A stretch of DNA of 64,000 bases, from positions 1 to 64,000 of the forward strand of contig QXVZ01005567.1 in NCBI GenBank assembly GCA_008931825.1, written 5' to 3'. The stretch's first letter is position 1; every line of letters begins with the position of its first letter. The notes under the pieces were generated by a model. It searched no databases. It had not been told where the DNA came from and worked only from the letters and a program-made list of their open reading frames with translations. Shown one piece after another: positions 46,001 to 58,596 of the stretch. Position numbers and translations under genes: made by a program. Source of the stretch: Phallusia fumigata. Its lineage: Eukaryota > Chordata > Ascidiacea > Phlebobranchia > Ascidiidae.

Positions 46001-49000
46001 ATTCTCGACCCCAGGACTATTTTCATTGAAATGCTGGGATTTTAGTAATAGATCTAAAACACAGTAGTGGTGCAATTTGCTTACGTTTGGATAAATGTGT
46101 TTGAGAACATTCTAAAACATTGCTAAATTCCTAAAGATAATCAACTTGTTTTTGTACATAACTATATTACATTGTGACAATGGGATTGATTAAAATGTCT
46201 GTGATCTTGCCTTATAAAGTTTTAAATTACATCTTGATCCTGAAATCCCAAACCTAATTGTGATGTCTACTTAAACATGTTTCTATTAAGCTATGATTTG
46301 AATATAGTTCTTTCACCATTACGTTACAACAACAAAAAATTCACTACCTCAGTATCAGGAGTGTTGGGTCTGGAATTGCAGGCAGTCGTTGATGCTTTAT
46401 CCTTGGTATCACTCTCAACTATGCTCGGTGGTCTATCTACTTCTGGTGGCTGGGCATCTATATCCTCATGCAAATCAGAGGGCTCTGCCATTTCGTTTGG
46501 TAGCAAATGCCCATCGGTAATAAGCATATCATCTGATGATGGTTCAGCACTTACAACAGGTTTTTGAGGCTGAGATGGTGAAACACTTTTTTCACTCTCT
46601 TCTATATGTTGTTCATCGTCTTGCAATGAAACAGTGCTTTTGTTAGATTCAGCTTTATCTCCATCTTGCATAGCTTCATTTTCTTCTTGTTGTGTGATTA
46701 ACCCAGAACTTTCAGAATTTTCTGGGCTTTTGTGTCCTGTATCTGAACCCACTGGGGTTTCTTTTTCTGGTGTTGTTTTCCCATTGTTATCTTGAGGTGG
46801 TGTTGACGGTTCATATTTTTGAATTTTGATTTCTGGGACAATAAATACTGTTGGGTCTTCGTTTTGCTGGCCACGAGTATATGCGGATTCAGAAAACTCA
46901 CTTGCATCTAAAACAAAGACATACATAAAGAAAAGTAATACCAATTTGGTCTTGGTCACTGCAGCAAAAGATGACAAAACAGTTGGCTGAGTTCTGTTGA
47001 TTATTGTAAACATTTTGCTGATACAATCATATTTTTAAACAGTAGGGAGCCATGGTGAGTTTTAGGGGATCTCGAGTATACTTTCTAAACTACCTAAATG
47101 TTAATTTGTTTTTGTTCTAATGTCATACTTTTAAAAAAAATCTTAATTGTATCTTTTAAACTGTTTATCACTGTCTAATGCGAAGGTCACAGAAAATGTT
47201 AATAAATTAGAAGGGGTCACAGACCAAAAAAGTTCAGAGCAGTTGGTAAAAAACATGTGTTTCTTATTATAGCTTTTGTTATCTTTTTAGGGGGCGGGGG
47301 AAAACTGTGACTGGGATTGATAGGTAAGAAACAACATTTTGTTATTTTATAATAAGGTTCATGGAATTTTTTTAAATAATTTTTCAGCGAAGTAAAGTTT
47401 AAAACCAGAAATCTAGTGCACCTATATGATATGTAGCCCTTGCTCCCAAATCAATTTGTATATCCACCTGCTTACAAAAAAACTAATGGTGCTTGGTTAA
47501 GGACTACTGCAAATAACTTCACACACCTGAAGTAGCTGGGTTTGATGCCGTTTGCTCATATTTCTGAATAACATTGGCAGTTGACTTAATAGTCCTTGCT
47601 TGAAACAGGTTTTCCTCAGACTGCTCCTGTCTGGAGCCATCGCCAGAATATATGCTGTCTGCAAATGCTGAGTCACCGTTTGGAGATTTAGGAACGATCT
47701 CTTCCGAAACCCCATTCAGGTGGTCGAGGATTTCGGCATTGTTTGGTCGTCGCTTTCCTCTGCAGAAATATATGTAGTAAGAAGATAGCTTGTGGTATTT
47801 TAAAGCTGTAAATGTAAAATGCAAAAAGGCATTTACTTGTTTTTGTTTCGAAGCATTTCATGTTTCATGAGAAGATTTTTCCTCCTTAGGAAGTTTTTGC
47901 GGACCTTCATACATCAAAATGTTTTTTGTCAGAAAAATTTTACTTTTTGAGTATGCACCAATATGTACAGGACAAGAATATATTATGTATACCTGAAAAC
48001 CTCTGTAACAAGCTTGTATTCTTGCAGCTGCAATATCTCTTATTGTTTCTGATGACAAGGCACCTGTATGAACATAAGTAACAAAATGAATCAAGATCTA
48101 AGTTGAAGTCATTTGAAAGTAGAAATAAAAACTCGTAGTGCCCTCAGCATTTTGTCTAACACCCCAAATATATTTTCTTGACAATATAAATTGATTGTTT
48201 TAAAATGTACTTAACACAGGCATCCCACCTTGCTCAATTAAATACTGGGCCACCTCATCCCTTTCATTTAGCAGCGCATGATCAAGAGGAGTTAATCTCT
48301 CCTCTGTGAACTCCATGAGATTGGGAAATGCTGAACATTGAAAGAGAAGTTTTGTGGCATCCAGTTGACCAGACTGTGCTGCCCAATGTAATGCAGACAA
48401 CCCCTGTGAACAGAAAAAGATATAAAACTTCAATATTCAGTAAAAATGGATAAACACGGGTTCTTTCACAATGAGCAACAACTGTTAAAATTCATTATGA
48501 AATTTGTAATATCACACATCTATGACATAACAGTAGATCAGTGATTCTGTAACAGTAGAAGTGTGGTCGCCTGTTTTGAGAGCATGTTAGAATGGAATTC
48601 TGTTTGGTGGTCCTCGGAAAAAAATTCGAAGGTAAAGTCGTCCTGGGGCTGAAAATGTTTGAGAAACACTGCAATAGATGTCTCTTTTTTTCAGTGAACT
48701 AAAATGTTTCTCTTTTTGCTTTTGCAAATATGAGTTTCCCAACAACATTAGTTGATTCTTTACACTAGTTCAAACTTTTGTTTATCATCCTCCAACACAC
48801 ACCGGAGCACCACCTCACATGTACAGCTGGGCAATAAATAATGCAGACTTTTGTACCTCTTTGTCTTGCAGGTCAACAGTTGCTCCATTTTCCAGCAACA
48901 GATTCATACAGTTGATGAAGCCACCGAAAGCTGCACAGTGAAGTGGGGACCTCTGGTAGGAATCACGAAGATCAGGGTGAAGACCTAAAATGATTTGCAA

Positions 49001-52000
49001 CACAATTTTTGGTCCTCGTTTTATAAATCAAATGTCAACTACACATGCAAAATGTGATGCACATAAAACAGTTTCTGTGTTATCAGTAAACAAACTTTTC
49101 GAAACCCTGTGTGAGCCCGTAGATATATTTTATTCACAACATAAAATAATCCAGTACGTTTGGAATTAGGTCTATCACCTACAAATATTCTGGGTAATCC
49201 AGAGAGCAGCTAATATCACATTCCAACAATTCATTTATTGTGTTTCTACCTTTCTTGATTAGGAGGTCACAGACTTCGGCGTGTCCACCAAGAGCTGCCC
49301 AATGCAAAGGTGACCTTTCCTCATTGTCAGTTAGTCGGATACTAGCATTGTAATCCAGGAGATGCTTTACAACATTGAGGTGACCCTGGAAAATAAGGTC
49401 ATTGGTAAAAAGGATATTTTGTGCATGTACACATATGAATATACGAGGTAACATTTTATTTTTTGTGATACCACTCTGTGGTTGCTTGCCATCAAGTTTT
49501 TGCAATAATACCACTAACCGTACTATGCTGTATTGATACCAACCTACTAGTACGTATATGTAACTAAAGATGTTAACAAGTCACAAATTGACATGATGCT
49601 TTTATTCTTCTCTTCTAAAAAATTGTAGTCAATTAAAGTCACATGTCTTTAATTGTGCAAGCCAGATTTTATTACAGTTTATTGGAATCAACAAGCGTCA
49701 TTATCACGCCTTTGTTATATTACCCCCATTGATATCAGTTTTATCAATGGACACTTGATGCCAATTGGCTTGCACTTAACAAAAGCCTAATCACCATTGT
49801 AATAATGGAGTGGTTTGATTTGATCAGCGATAATGCCTACTGTGAATGAAGTGGCTAAAAAAGTACAAAACGTTATGCTATGAATGGAACTATTAATATC
49901 TTTACAACAAAGGCAACTGGACATTTAAAATCTTTTGCACACAAGCATATATGATTAGTATACAATTGTGGTTTGTCTTATATACACAACACAAAAACCT
50001 ATTTTAAAAATTGTACATTTGTAATTGTTAATCATGATAACTACTACTGTCAAGTGCACATACTTATGGCCATAACATACACTCATATCAGCTTGTCAAA
50101 ACAATGCTATTTACTTCTTTTCATGATCAAATACACCTAGAAGAGTGGCTTTCCATAATAGACATTCTAGATACACTATTATCCGATTTAAAAAGACGAT
50201 ATATTCCCTGTATTACTTTACATTGGGTCCTATAGTTCCCCTCTATGTATGACATGATTGTTTCTGCTGGCAGAATCGCATGGCTCCCCACACATGCAAA
50301 GTTCTACATTGTGCCTTCACGAAGGGGACCCATAATTAAACACTTTTGGGTTGGCCCTCCACAATATCTTGTTTCTCATGCGACCCCATGGAACAGACAA
50401 AGGTTTATTATTTTCATGCATCACTGTTGTGTCAGAAAAAGCATCTTGTTGGTTGGATTGTAACGTTTGTTCTATACAACTACCTTTTCACAGGCCCCAA
50501 ATAGTGGTGTATGCCTCATGTTGTTTTGCAGATCATGCCGGGCCTCGTTTCGTAACAACAGCTCTGCTGAATGTGCGTGACCATTCCATGCAGCCATGTG
50601 CAAGGCTGAAAAGTACATAAGGTTTTGCACTTTAAACAATACAAAGTTGATCCATATGAATTTAACAGCATAAATGAAAGAATCTCAAATTTCATTGTGC
50701 ATAATATTAAATTCCCAGTGGAAAATGCATTACTTTCGTATATTTTAACACATGGTCCACAGGAGAAAATAGGTTGATGAGCACTGGTGTAAATGCACTA
50801 CAGTACTGCAAAATTTACATAAATCTCGATTGTAAAAAAAAGATTTGTACATAAACCATGCATTTTTGAATTTTTTCAAGCATGTAAGGAGAGAAAAGCT
50901 GCACAGTTTGTGATAGTTTCAGCATTTAGAAGTTTGTTTCGGCGCTTTTGTCTTACCAGTGTTACTCTTATTATCAGTTCTGTTGATATCCACTGCTTGT
51001 TTGAGTTTGCTGTTTTCGTGAACTGCTTTACTGGTCGACTTAAGGAATTCTAAAAACAGTAAACAGGTAACCTTACAAAATGAACACACACAAAAAAGTT
51101 TTTTGGGACAAATGTTATGCCAAATATGGTGTTGACAATCTTTCTATAAACAGTGGACAATAGTTCCTTGGAAGTTCAATGGAAGGTTTAAACCACTATA
51201 GGCTAGGAAAAAAAGAAAAGTAAATATAGCAAGGAAAAACCACCATACAGTGCTCAAAAACTTTATGGGTTGAGGGAAAATTGCAAGACCTAAATATAGC
51301 AAAGGAAATTCATCACACCGTTCCCACATCTCTTGACACAATAACAACTTATGCTCTAAAAGCTCCCAAAAGACTAAAGAGGCCCTTAAGATTAAGCTTG
51401 ACATATTCATGTCCATGGACTTACCTAGGGTTTCATCAGTAAACTTTTTCTCCAAATTGGCAGCTGGGTTGTTTAGAGCCAGTAGGGTTTGTATGACATC
51501 TGTGGCACCTTTACCTGCAGCCCACATAAGAGCCGAGCGGCCTTCAATGTCGGCTTGCTCCAGAATGCTAACGTCGTGTTTGATCATCTCCAGAATGACG
51601 TCCTAACAAAAACAACAATTGATATTGAGGGGATTGGTTTGTTGTGATAGGGTTTGGTCACTGCAGATAGAATTGCTATTCTGTAAAACCAGCAGGAAAC
51701 CACTTTTTTAACAGGGTAGATTTAACAAATGGCAACAAAAACAGCAGGTGTTTTCCGCAAGTAACACTTTGCTTTTTTAATTGTTAACCCAGTTGGAAAA
51801 TACTTGTGAACCCATATGTTAAGGCAAAACAACATACTTCTTCGACTTGAACTATAAAATATGACCAACATACAGAATGATTGTTGAGCGCAGCATATAG
51901 CAGTGGTGTTGCCCCATTGCTGTCGGTGATTGAATTCTTTGCACCAACTGATAACAATGACTTTACAATTTGGGTGTTACCTGAAAAACAAGTCAATGCA

Positions 52001-55000
52001 AATATGAACAAATGTTATTATTAAATATTAATGAGCTTAGTTTTAATTTTACTGATCACCCAGATTAGTTTTAAGTGACTCGAAAATCATCTTGCACAAT
52101 AAACAGATAACACACCCACAGCAGCTTTCTTTCTTTAAAAGGCACCATAGAGACACAGTTAAAAACTCAAGACATTTTGCAAAGGGGGGCAGTAGGTTTA
52201 GCAGTCACCACTTTTCTTTCAGAAAAAAATCCCATTTCCAACAATTTAAATCTATTTCAGCTAAATACTTCTAGTTCTCCCATACTCTGTAAAAAACAGT
52301 GTTATTTCGGCCAACATAAACCTACTACCCCGTCATAACCAACAAGTAGGTAACTACCTATAGGCTAAAAGCCACTCGAAGAGATTGAAAAAATACAAAA
52401 ATAACACCAAGTTTCACCAAGTTGTGCAGCCCAGTGCAATGGTGTCCTGAACGAGTTGTCCAGTCTGTCAACCTCACAGGTTTCTGGTTCAAACTTCAAC
52501 AGGTAATCGACTGCAGCAACATTTTCATGTGCCACTGCAAAATGGAGGGCAGTCCTGCCATCATAATCTTGCCAGTTTAAAACACTGGAGGCATTTTCCT
52601 ACAGAAACATGTTAGATGGTAAAATGGTGGTTTTGCTTTCTAACATGTTTGTTAAGTTGTTGATGGTATAACCACAAATTTAAAGAATACGGACTAAAAA
52701 TGTAGAAAAGCAAAACCAAAAACTTCCTATTTAGACATTCGCATGGAACCTATTTAAACATGCATTTGTCACATTTTTTGGGTAAATTAGCACATTAGAA
52801 CTTTTTGAAACAAATAAAAAATGAAACAATTTTACACTTAAACCTCATTGATACCAGAAAATGAATATCGCTTGCTGCACTTAATGCTTTTAAAAAAATG
52901 AACTGTTACGAAGTTGACCAACCTAAATATGCTAACACAGCCAAACTGAATAAAATGCTGGGAAAAAACAACACATACCAGAATGGCTTTAATTGTGGCC
53001 ACAGCAGAGTTATCATGTGTGTTTGCAGCCCAATGCAGAGGTGTTTTGCCTTCAGCATCGGGCATTGCGATGTTACTGTCGTGTTTGATTAGTTGCTTGA
53101 CATAATCCGCATTGTTGAAAGCAGCGCTCCAGTGCAATGCAGTTCTCTGCAAACAAACCAAACACATAAATGTTTGTGGTAGAAATCAAGTCCTTATTTA
53201 CAGTTGCAGAAAGCAAATGGCACCTACGTTTTGACTGTCAGTTACATCCACCATTCCAGGAGTCAGTCTTTTGAGCAGGAAATCTAAACACCTTGCATGG
53301 CGATTTCTGGTTGTCAAATGAAGTGGGGTTTGTCCATCGTTATCTTTTATCTCGATGTTTCCGCCCCTGTTGTGCAAAAGCTCCAAAAACTTGTAGCTAG
53401 CCTGAAAGATTTTGAAAATTTAGTCGATATAAAACAACCAAGAACTGGAAGATTTTATAATATTTTGAAAAATAAATGCTTACACTTCACCCGTGATATC
53501 TTTAAAGCAAAACATTTATCTTTCAAAAAATGTACCACTATTTTTACATGTACTTATATGCAGTAATACAAGAAGAATACCAAAATATGTGTCAACAAAC
53601 AAATCATTTAAAAGGATCATTTTATTTGTAAAACTCAACTACACAACAACAGCTTCACAAAAGCTTGGTTAAGGCCAACTATACTCTGCATTATGGGTTA
53701 ACATGTGCACAGAGTTGCAAAAAAACCTTGTGTGCAGCCAAATGCAAAGCACTTCGACCAGCTTTGTCAACTTGGTCCAACTTGCATTTCAATTTGAGCA
53801 AAAGTTTTGCACATTCAAGGCGGTCGGCCAGAACACAGTACATCAACGGTGTGCGTCCAAAGTTATCTGGTGCTTCCAAAAGGTCAGGATTGGCTGCATA
53901 GCAGAATATTAACAATTAGCAAGTGTATGTTTATGTAATCCATGGAAAAAATGCTGTGTACAAAGGATCACATGCACACCTGTCAATAACTTTTTGACTT
54001 CTGACTTTTCACCTCTGATAATAGCAGCATACAGTGACATCAAGCGGTTGACTTTGTTTTCATCGGGCTGTTCTTGGTTTGTCTGTATATTTTTTTAATT
54101 CTGAGCTTTGGTAAAAAATGATAAATATATCTAACGTTTTATTCCTACTTGAGGTGTGTGGTGTTGGTTTGCAGGAACATCATAGTTGTTTGAGCTGCTA
54201 TTAGTGTTAAACTGTACATGTGCCGAAGAATGGGATGGTTCATTGCTGATAATGTCAGGCTGTAATCTAACAGCTGCAGCAGCAGACATTTCTATGGGAT
54301 CTAAAAGCACAAATACAAAAGGAGTGAATGGAAGTAAAAGGATTAAAGTTTAACAGCAACAACACTAAAACAATCACCGAGTCAGAGATAGCTGCACAAT
54401 AATTGTGATAAGTAACTGGTACGAAGAAGTCAAACACTCCGCAGTTACTCTATCATTTATTGGTGATAGGTGATCAGGACTAACTAGGGTGAGTGTATTT
54501 GTATATTTAGAGTGAAGGAAAACACTGGTAAAGAGAGTAAAGGGTGGTTCCCAACTAACCACCATTATTGTGGGTTGTTTAAGCTAGCCAGTGGCAACAT
54601 CTTTCCTTGGACTATGTTAGGAATTACTTGAATAGGTTCCAATATTATGAAGAGTAGTTTAAATAAGTTGTTTCAAAAATACTTTATGATAACTTACCAG
54701 TTTGCACATATCCTTGGTTGTTGGAAACTTGTGTGGGCCTCAGAAAATTTTGCTCAGTGGAGGTTATTGGTGCCTCCTAAAAATATTTTAAAATATATTT
54801 CAAATGTGAATGAACAAAATATAAAGCTAAATATCACTACTGTATGCAATGCAGCTTCTAAAATACCCCTTGCCTTTTGCAAGTAGTACTAACATGTTTT
54901 ACAGAGATATTTTGCACTGCACAGACAGAATATATATTTGCAGACAGATTTCATCCCCAAACAACAACAAAACTGCAATTATGGTTGGTGGTATTCAAGT

Positions 55001-55324
55001 CTCCAGGGTTGAAAACATAATTTAAGATATGCGAGATTTTATACGCAGATACATTTATCCACTCGCAAAAAATATTATTCCTCAATGTCTCTTGCAAACT
55101 CAGCAACACGTAAATGGAAGAAATTTGTATTTTAGATGTGTAACAAAACATACCACAAACAATTTCGTTTCGCTGTCGTGATATCCATTGGACGCAGAAA
55201 TCGCACCAGAACGTCGAAGTCCAGATGAACTGCGGCCTGACGAGTTGGCTACAGTCTCTGCGTTGGCGGCTGTGTCGTCTAAAACTGTTACATTTGTCTT
55301 TCTCAGTTTCTTAAAAAAATTCAT
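43013..55324 (-). CDS. INVS: Inversin (INVS/NPHP2): ankyrin-repeat and IQ-motif ciliary protein
   Basis: Inversin organises the inversin compartment of the primary cilium, sets left-right asymmetry, and biases Dishevelled toward planar-polarity Wnt signalling. There are 24 exons from 55154-55324 (ATG at 55324) to 43013-43251. All are in phase, giving 1,554 residues against 1,065 in human. About 168 low-complexity residues precede the ankyrin array (~169-711). The array matches inversin specifically: FGRTPLMYCVLADRLECA, LHLTTRNRHARCL, LIKHDSNIAMPDAEGKTPLH and LNWQDYDGRTALHFAV. IQ motif 1 (AAARIQACYRGFQVRKNF, ~720) and KNLLMKHEMLR follow. IQ motif 2 (TTIQRAWRRYY) is at ~1286. The extra length is a Glu/Ser-rich then Lys-rich insertion at ~815-1240. 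The destruction-box motifs differ from human. Confidence 0.97.
48539..48671. mobile_element. Short hAT-like MITE in an INVS intron
   Basis: A 133-bp element with ends CAGTGATTCTGTAAC and, reverse-complemented on the right, CAGTGTTTCTCAAACATTTT. The flanking octamers are cagtagat (48531-48538) and caatagat (48672-48679), seven of eight identical. The size and ends fit a hAT-derived miniature element with no coding capacity. Confidence 0.7.
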
Positions 55325-55365
55325 TAGCGTTTCGTGTCCAGGTAGTGCTGAAAGGGTTTTGTTTG
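55325..55365 (-). promoter_or_regulatory. INVS leader with an unpaired AG acceptor
   Basis: On the minus strand, aaaaccctttcag ends at 55348 and 23 nt of leader run to the ATG. It has the form of the acceptors ahead of the other genes in the window. The absence of an upstream coding exon makes a trans-splice site plausible. Confidence 0.5.
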
Positions 55366-55933
55366 CGCAGTGAAAAGCGCTTGCCCGACGACTTCACAAT
55401 TACATACTTGACGCTTGACAATGAAAACTGAAATGAATCATAACGATAACAAACTATTTTACCTTTTGACCCCGATAAACCTATCCGGAGCTGCAGAATT
55501 TCTTTACCTGTCGTCACAAATATTTTGGGGTCGAAAAAAACTTAAATTTGTTTATAGATACTGTGTTAGATTTTGTTGCCATTTCTGTGTAACTGTAATT
55601 TTCCTAAGCTCGTCTAACAGTTTAGCCCCGTTGACTCCTTAAAATACAGGGATCACATGTTTGATAGTAGGGACTAACTTTTATTTCATGCAATGTATAA
55701 AAGTACAGAAATATAACGTGTGACACAAAACTACAGATGAAAGCTAAAAAATGTATGCGGCTTCTAATGCTCGAAATCACATTCATGATTTACGGATGAT
55801 CATTTACAAGCTTTTTCCAAGTTTTTGATTGTACTGGTTATGCTGTCTTTACCAAGTGATGTAAAATGATTGCTGTAAAAAAGTAATAATAATTTGTTTG
55901 CTTTAATCATTTTATACATTAGTTTGCATTGAG
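55366..55933. promoter_or_regulatory. Gap between INVS 5' end and MRM1 3' end
   Basis: About 570 bp between the INVS leader and the MRM1 poly(A) signal, both genes on the minus strand. It probably contains the INVS promoter. No TATA box or repeat stands out. The distance is long for an operon spacer, so INVS is probably transcribed independently of DPH3-MRM1. Confidence 0.4.
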
Positions 55934-55939
55934 TTTATT
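55934..55939 (-). terminator. MRM1 poly(A) signal (TTTATT on the plus strand)
   Basis: The first AATAAA on the minus strand after the MRM1 stop, about 142 nt downstream. No equivalent signal exists between DPH3 and MRM1. Confidence 0.6.
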
Positions 55940-56080
55940 GTGTTCAAAAGAAAAGTAGCAAACAATAGCACTAAAATTTTACCAACTTACAAATAACAAT
56001 CTTGGGGCATTATTTAGTACGGAAAACAAGGGGACAAAAATTCCACCTCTGTTAACTGCCATACTTTCACAAACAATTCC

Positions 56081-58596
56081 TTATTTTTTTGGACAAAATC
56101 TACTGAGTGAATATTGCAAGGCAATACCTGCTGAACTAGAAACATTCAGGCACGGCACAGCATGCTTGGTTGTTTCTTTTCCTTGCATTGACATGATGGT
56201 AACAGTTTTCGTAAACAACTTGCTTATTTCTGTTGGAATTCCAAAACCTTCGCTGCCTTAAAATGAAATGACAGTTCCAAAACAACTGGTTTGATCCAAC
56301 CCAACCAAATGTAAAATCATGTTATATTTAAACTTTAACAGTTGTTAACAGTTAAAGAGTTTTGCAGCTGAAGAAAATGAAAGTGTCTAAATTACCAAAT
56401 AATATAACAGATGGTTTCTCCAGCATCACATTGTTAATGTCAATAACATTGTTATTGCTATTTGTTTTCAAGTGATCTTCATGCAACATGTCAGGATAGA
56501 CATCTTCTTCAATATTGATTTCATCATCTTCTGCAATGTCAGTCCCAATTATATCCCAACCAGTGCTTAGAAGTTGCTGTAAAAGTACAACCTACTGTAA
56601 TATGCTGAACAGTGACCTCTTTCCAAATGAATGTAGTATCAAACAATAAGAGCATCCTGTATACTTATGCATCAATACCTTTAAAAATTCTGATGGAAAT
56701 TTTACAGTGTAACAATCAATAACTTCAGCAGCACCACTACTTCTTTTGCTGGTAGCTGATGATAGAGGTGCACTGCAACAAGTGACACAGAATTGTGTTG
56801 TATTTTTAACACTGTTGAACCTCACAACAGAGCAAAAATGGCAAAACTCAGTTTAGCACCTCACAGTTGAATAAAAAGTATAATATTTTTGATGAAAATA
56901 AATCAGTGGTTCTTATTCTATGTGGATAATGACAGGGTAGCAGGTGGGTATTTGGCTGAACTGAAGCACTGTTATATATTAAGTATGGCAGAGCTAGCAA
57001 AATAAAATAAATTTGATTTTGGTACATTGTGGGAAATTAAAATTTGGCCAAAAACATGGGTAATGATTTAAAAAAGGTTAAGGACAATTGATATTAGGTA
57101 TGACTTACCATTGTTTTGTCATAAAAACCTTGTCAATACCCAAAAACTGACATGATCTTAGAATAGCCCCAACATTTCCTGGGTCGCCAACATTGAACAA
57201 AAACACCCACAAAGGATTTTTGGTGTCAGCATAACATTCCATGTTCAATGTCTCAATGTTTTGTGTGTCAATCACAGGTAATGTTAACTGCCCAACTTCC
57301 AAACAAACACCCTGAAAATGCAAGGTAATCAGAGAAAAAATATCCAATGTCAGTAAAGAAACTGTGTCTAGGTCAGGGCTTCCCAAACTGGGGGTTGTGA
57401 CCATGCAGGGAGGTGCATGATAAGCTTAGGGGTCATGTGTGCACTGAATAAACACTGAGTGTTGCATTTACACCTATTGTACTTTTTCCAACTATTGACT
57501 GGAAAATACTAAAAAAAATGCAAAACTCAATGTTTAACTGCAGATTTCAAGAAATTTCAAGAAATGTAGGCAGACAGTGGGAAATGAAAGCCTGATGCTT
57601 GTGACGCAGCTGAATATTTAGAAAAGCAAAGGCTACAAAAAACAGTCAAACAGTGACATTTGAACTAGAAACCTTTACCAACAAAGCTACAATGATTTAA
57701 TGATCGCGCTTGGTATAGAGTAGTGAGCCAGAAAATTGTAAAGTTTGAAAATAGTTGGTTTTTCTTACTTGGTGCCACCTTCCACCTGACAAATGTTCCA
57801 GGGTTAAATTGTCCACATATTCGATTGGTATTCCTCTGTTCTTTGCAAGCTTCAATATATTTTCCACCCTTACATCAGTGGGAAAGTTCAATTGCCACTT
57901 GGAGCTTAAGTACAACCTTCACAAACAAACGTTTTTTAATTGTTATGTACACATTGTTAATTGTTTCGTGGTTATAGCCCACTAAACTGATTATGTTTGG
58001 TTCAACAGATTTTATCATAAATTATATCAGATTTAATACAACAAACTTTATTGTCAGATAGCAGAAATGAGAAATCCTACTTAAAAACTGATCGGCGAGA
58101 AGAATTCAAGACGATTTCACACACAGATCTTCCATGTAAATATTCAGAGTCTGGCATTTGTAAGATTTTGTCTAACATTTTCTGTGGAATATCTGCAGTA
58201 AATACAAAGGTATTAAATGATAATTGTGCCACAGAAAATCAAACATAAAAGTTGCATATTCTTACCAGCAACTTTTTTTGGTGGTACGTTGTAACTTATT
58301 TTTGGCCTCTCAAACTTGAACTTTCGATGAGATGGAAATTGTGTCTGCACATATTTAGTTTATTAGTAGGACATGCAACAGTTACAGTATTTGTGACATA
58401 CATCATGACTTACTTTGTTACGTTTACAATTTAATGAACTAACATTGAGGCACCGCTGTTGAAAATGTGCAAAAAATGAGATACAATGTACATGATTCAG
58501 AAGGAAAAACCTGAAAAAAAAAGAAAAAAGGTTAAATTAGGTGAATAAAAAAACAACTATTTTAGCTGACCTAGGCAGTTGCTTTAAGGCTGTCAT
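56081..58596 (-). CDS. MRM1: Mitochondrial rRNA 2'-O-ribose methyltransferase 1 (MRM1, SpoU/TrmH family)
   Basis: SpoU-type methyltransferase that 2'-O-methylates the peptidyl-transferase-side G of mitochondrial 16S rRNA. The nine exons are 58571-58596, 58414-58510, 58266-58344, 58081-58192, 57769-57916, 57109-57311, 56679-56772, 56396-56576 and 56081-56256. They total 372 codons including the stop, all in phase. SpoU motifs are motif 1 [11 protein letters not shown] (197-207), motif 2 [11 protein letters not shown] (311-321) and motif 3 [11 protein letters not shown] (350-360). [11 protein letters not shown] and RWHQGVCLEV match the N-terminal substrate-binding region of MRM1 rather than MRM2 or MRM3. 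The N-terminus ([18 protein letters not shown]) is basic, hydrophobic and acid-free, as expected of a mitochondrial presequence. Exon 1 lies inside the DPH3 coding sequence in a different frame. The gene body is secure; exon 1 is inferred from phase and is less certain. Confidence 0.92.
57374..57440. mobile_element. Terminal fragment of a hAT-like element in an MRM1 intron
   Basis: CAGGGCTTCCCAAACTGGGG followed by GTTGTGACC is the typical outer end of a common animal hAT family. I could not find a matching opposite end or a target duplication, so only a fragment is called and its right limit is arbitrary. Confidence 0.4.

Noticed and set aside
58414-58510. MRM1 start at the ATG within exon 2
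   Set aside because: That ATG is in a different frame and hits a stop after 20 codons; it does not read into the methyltransferase.
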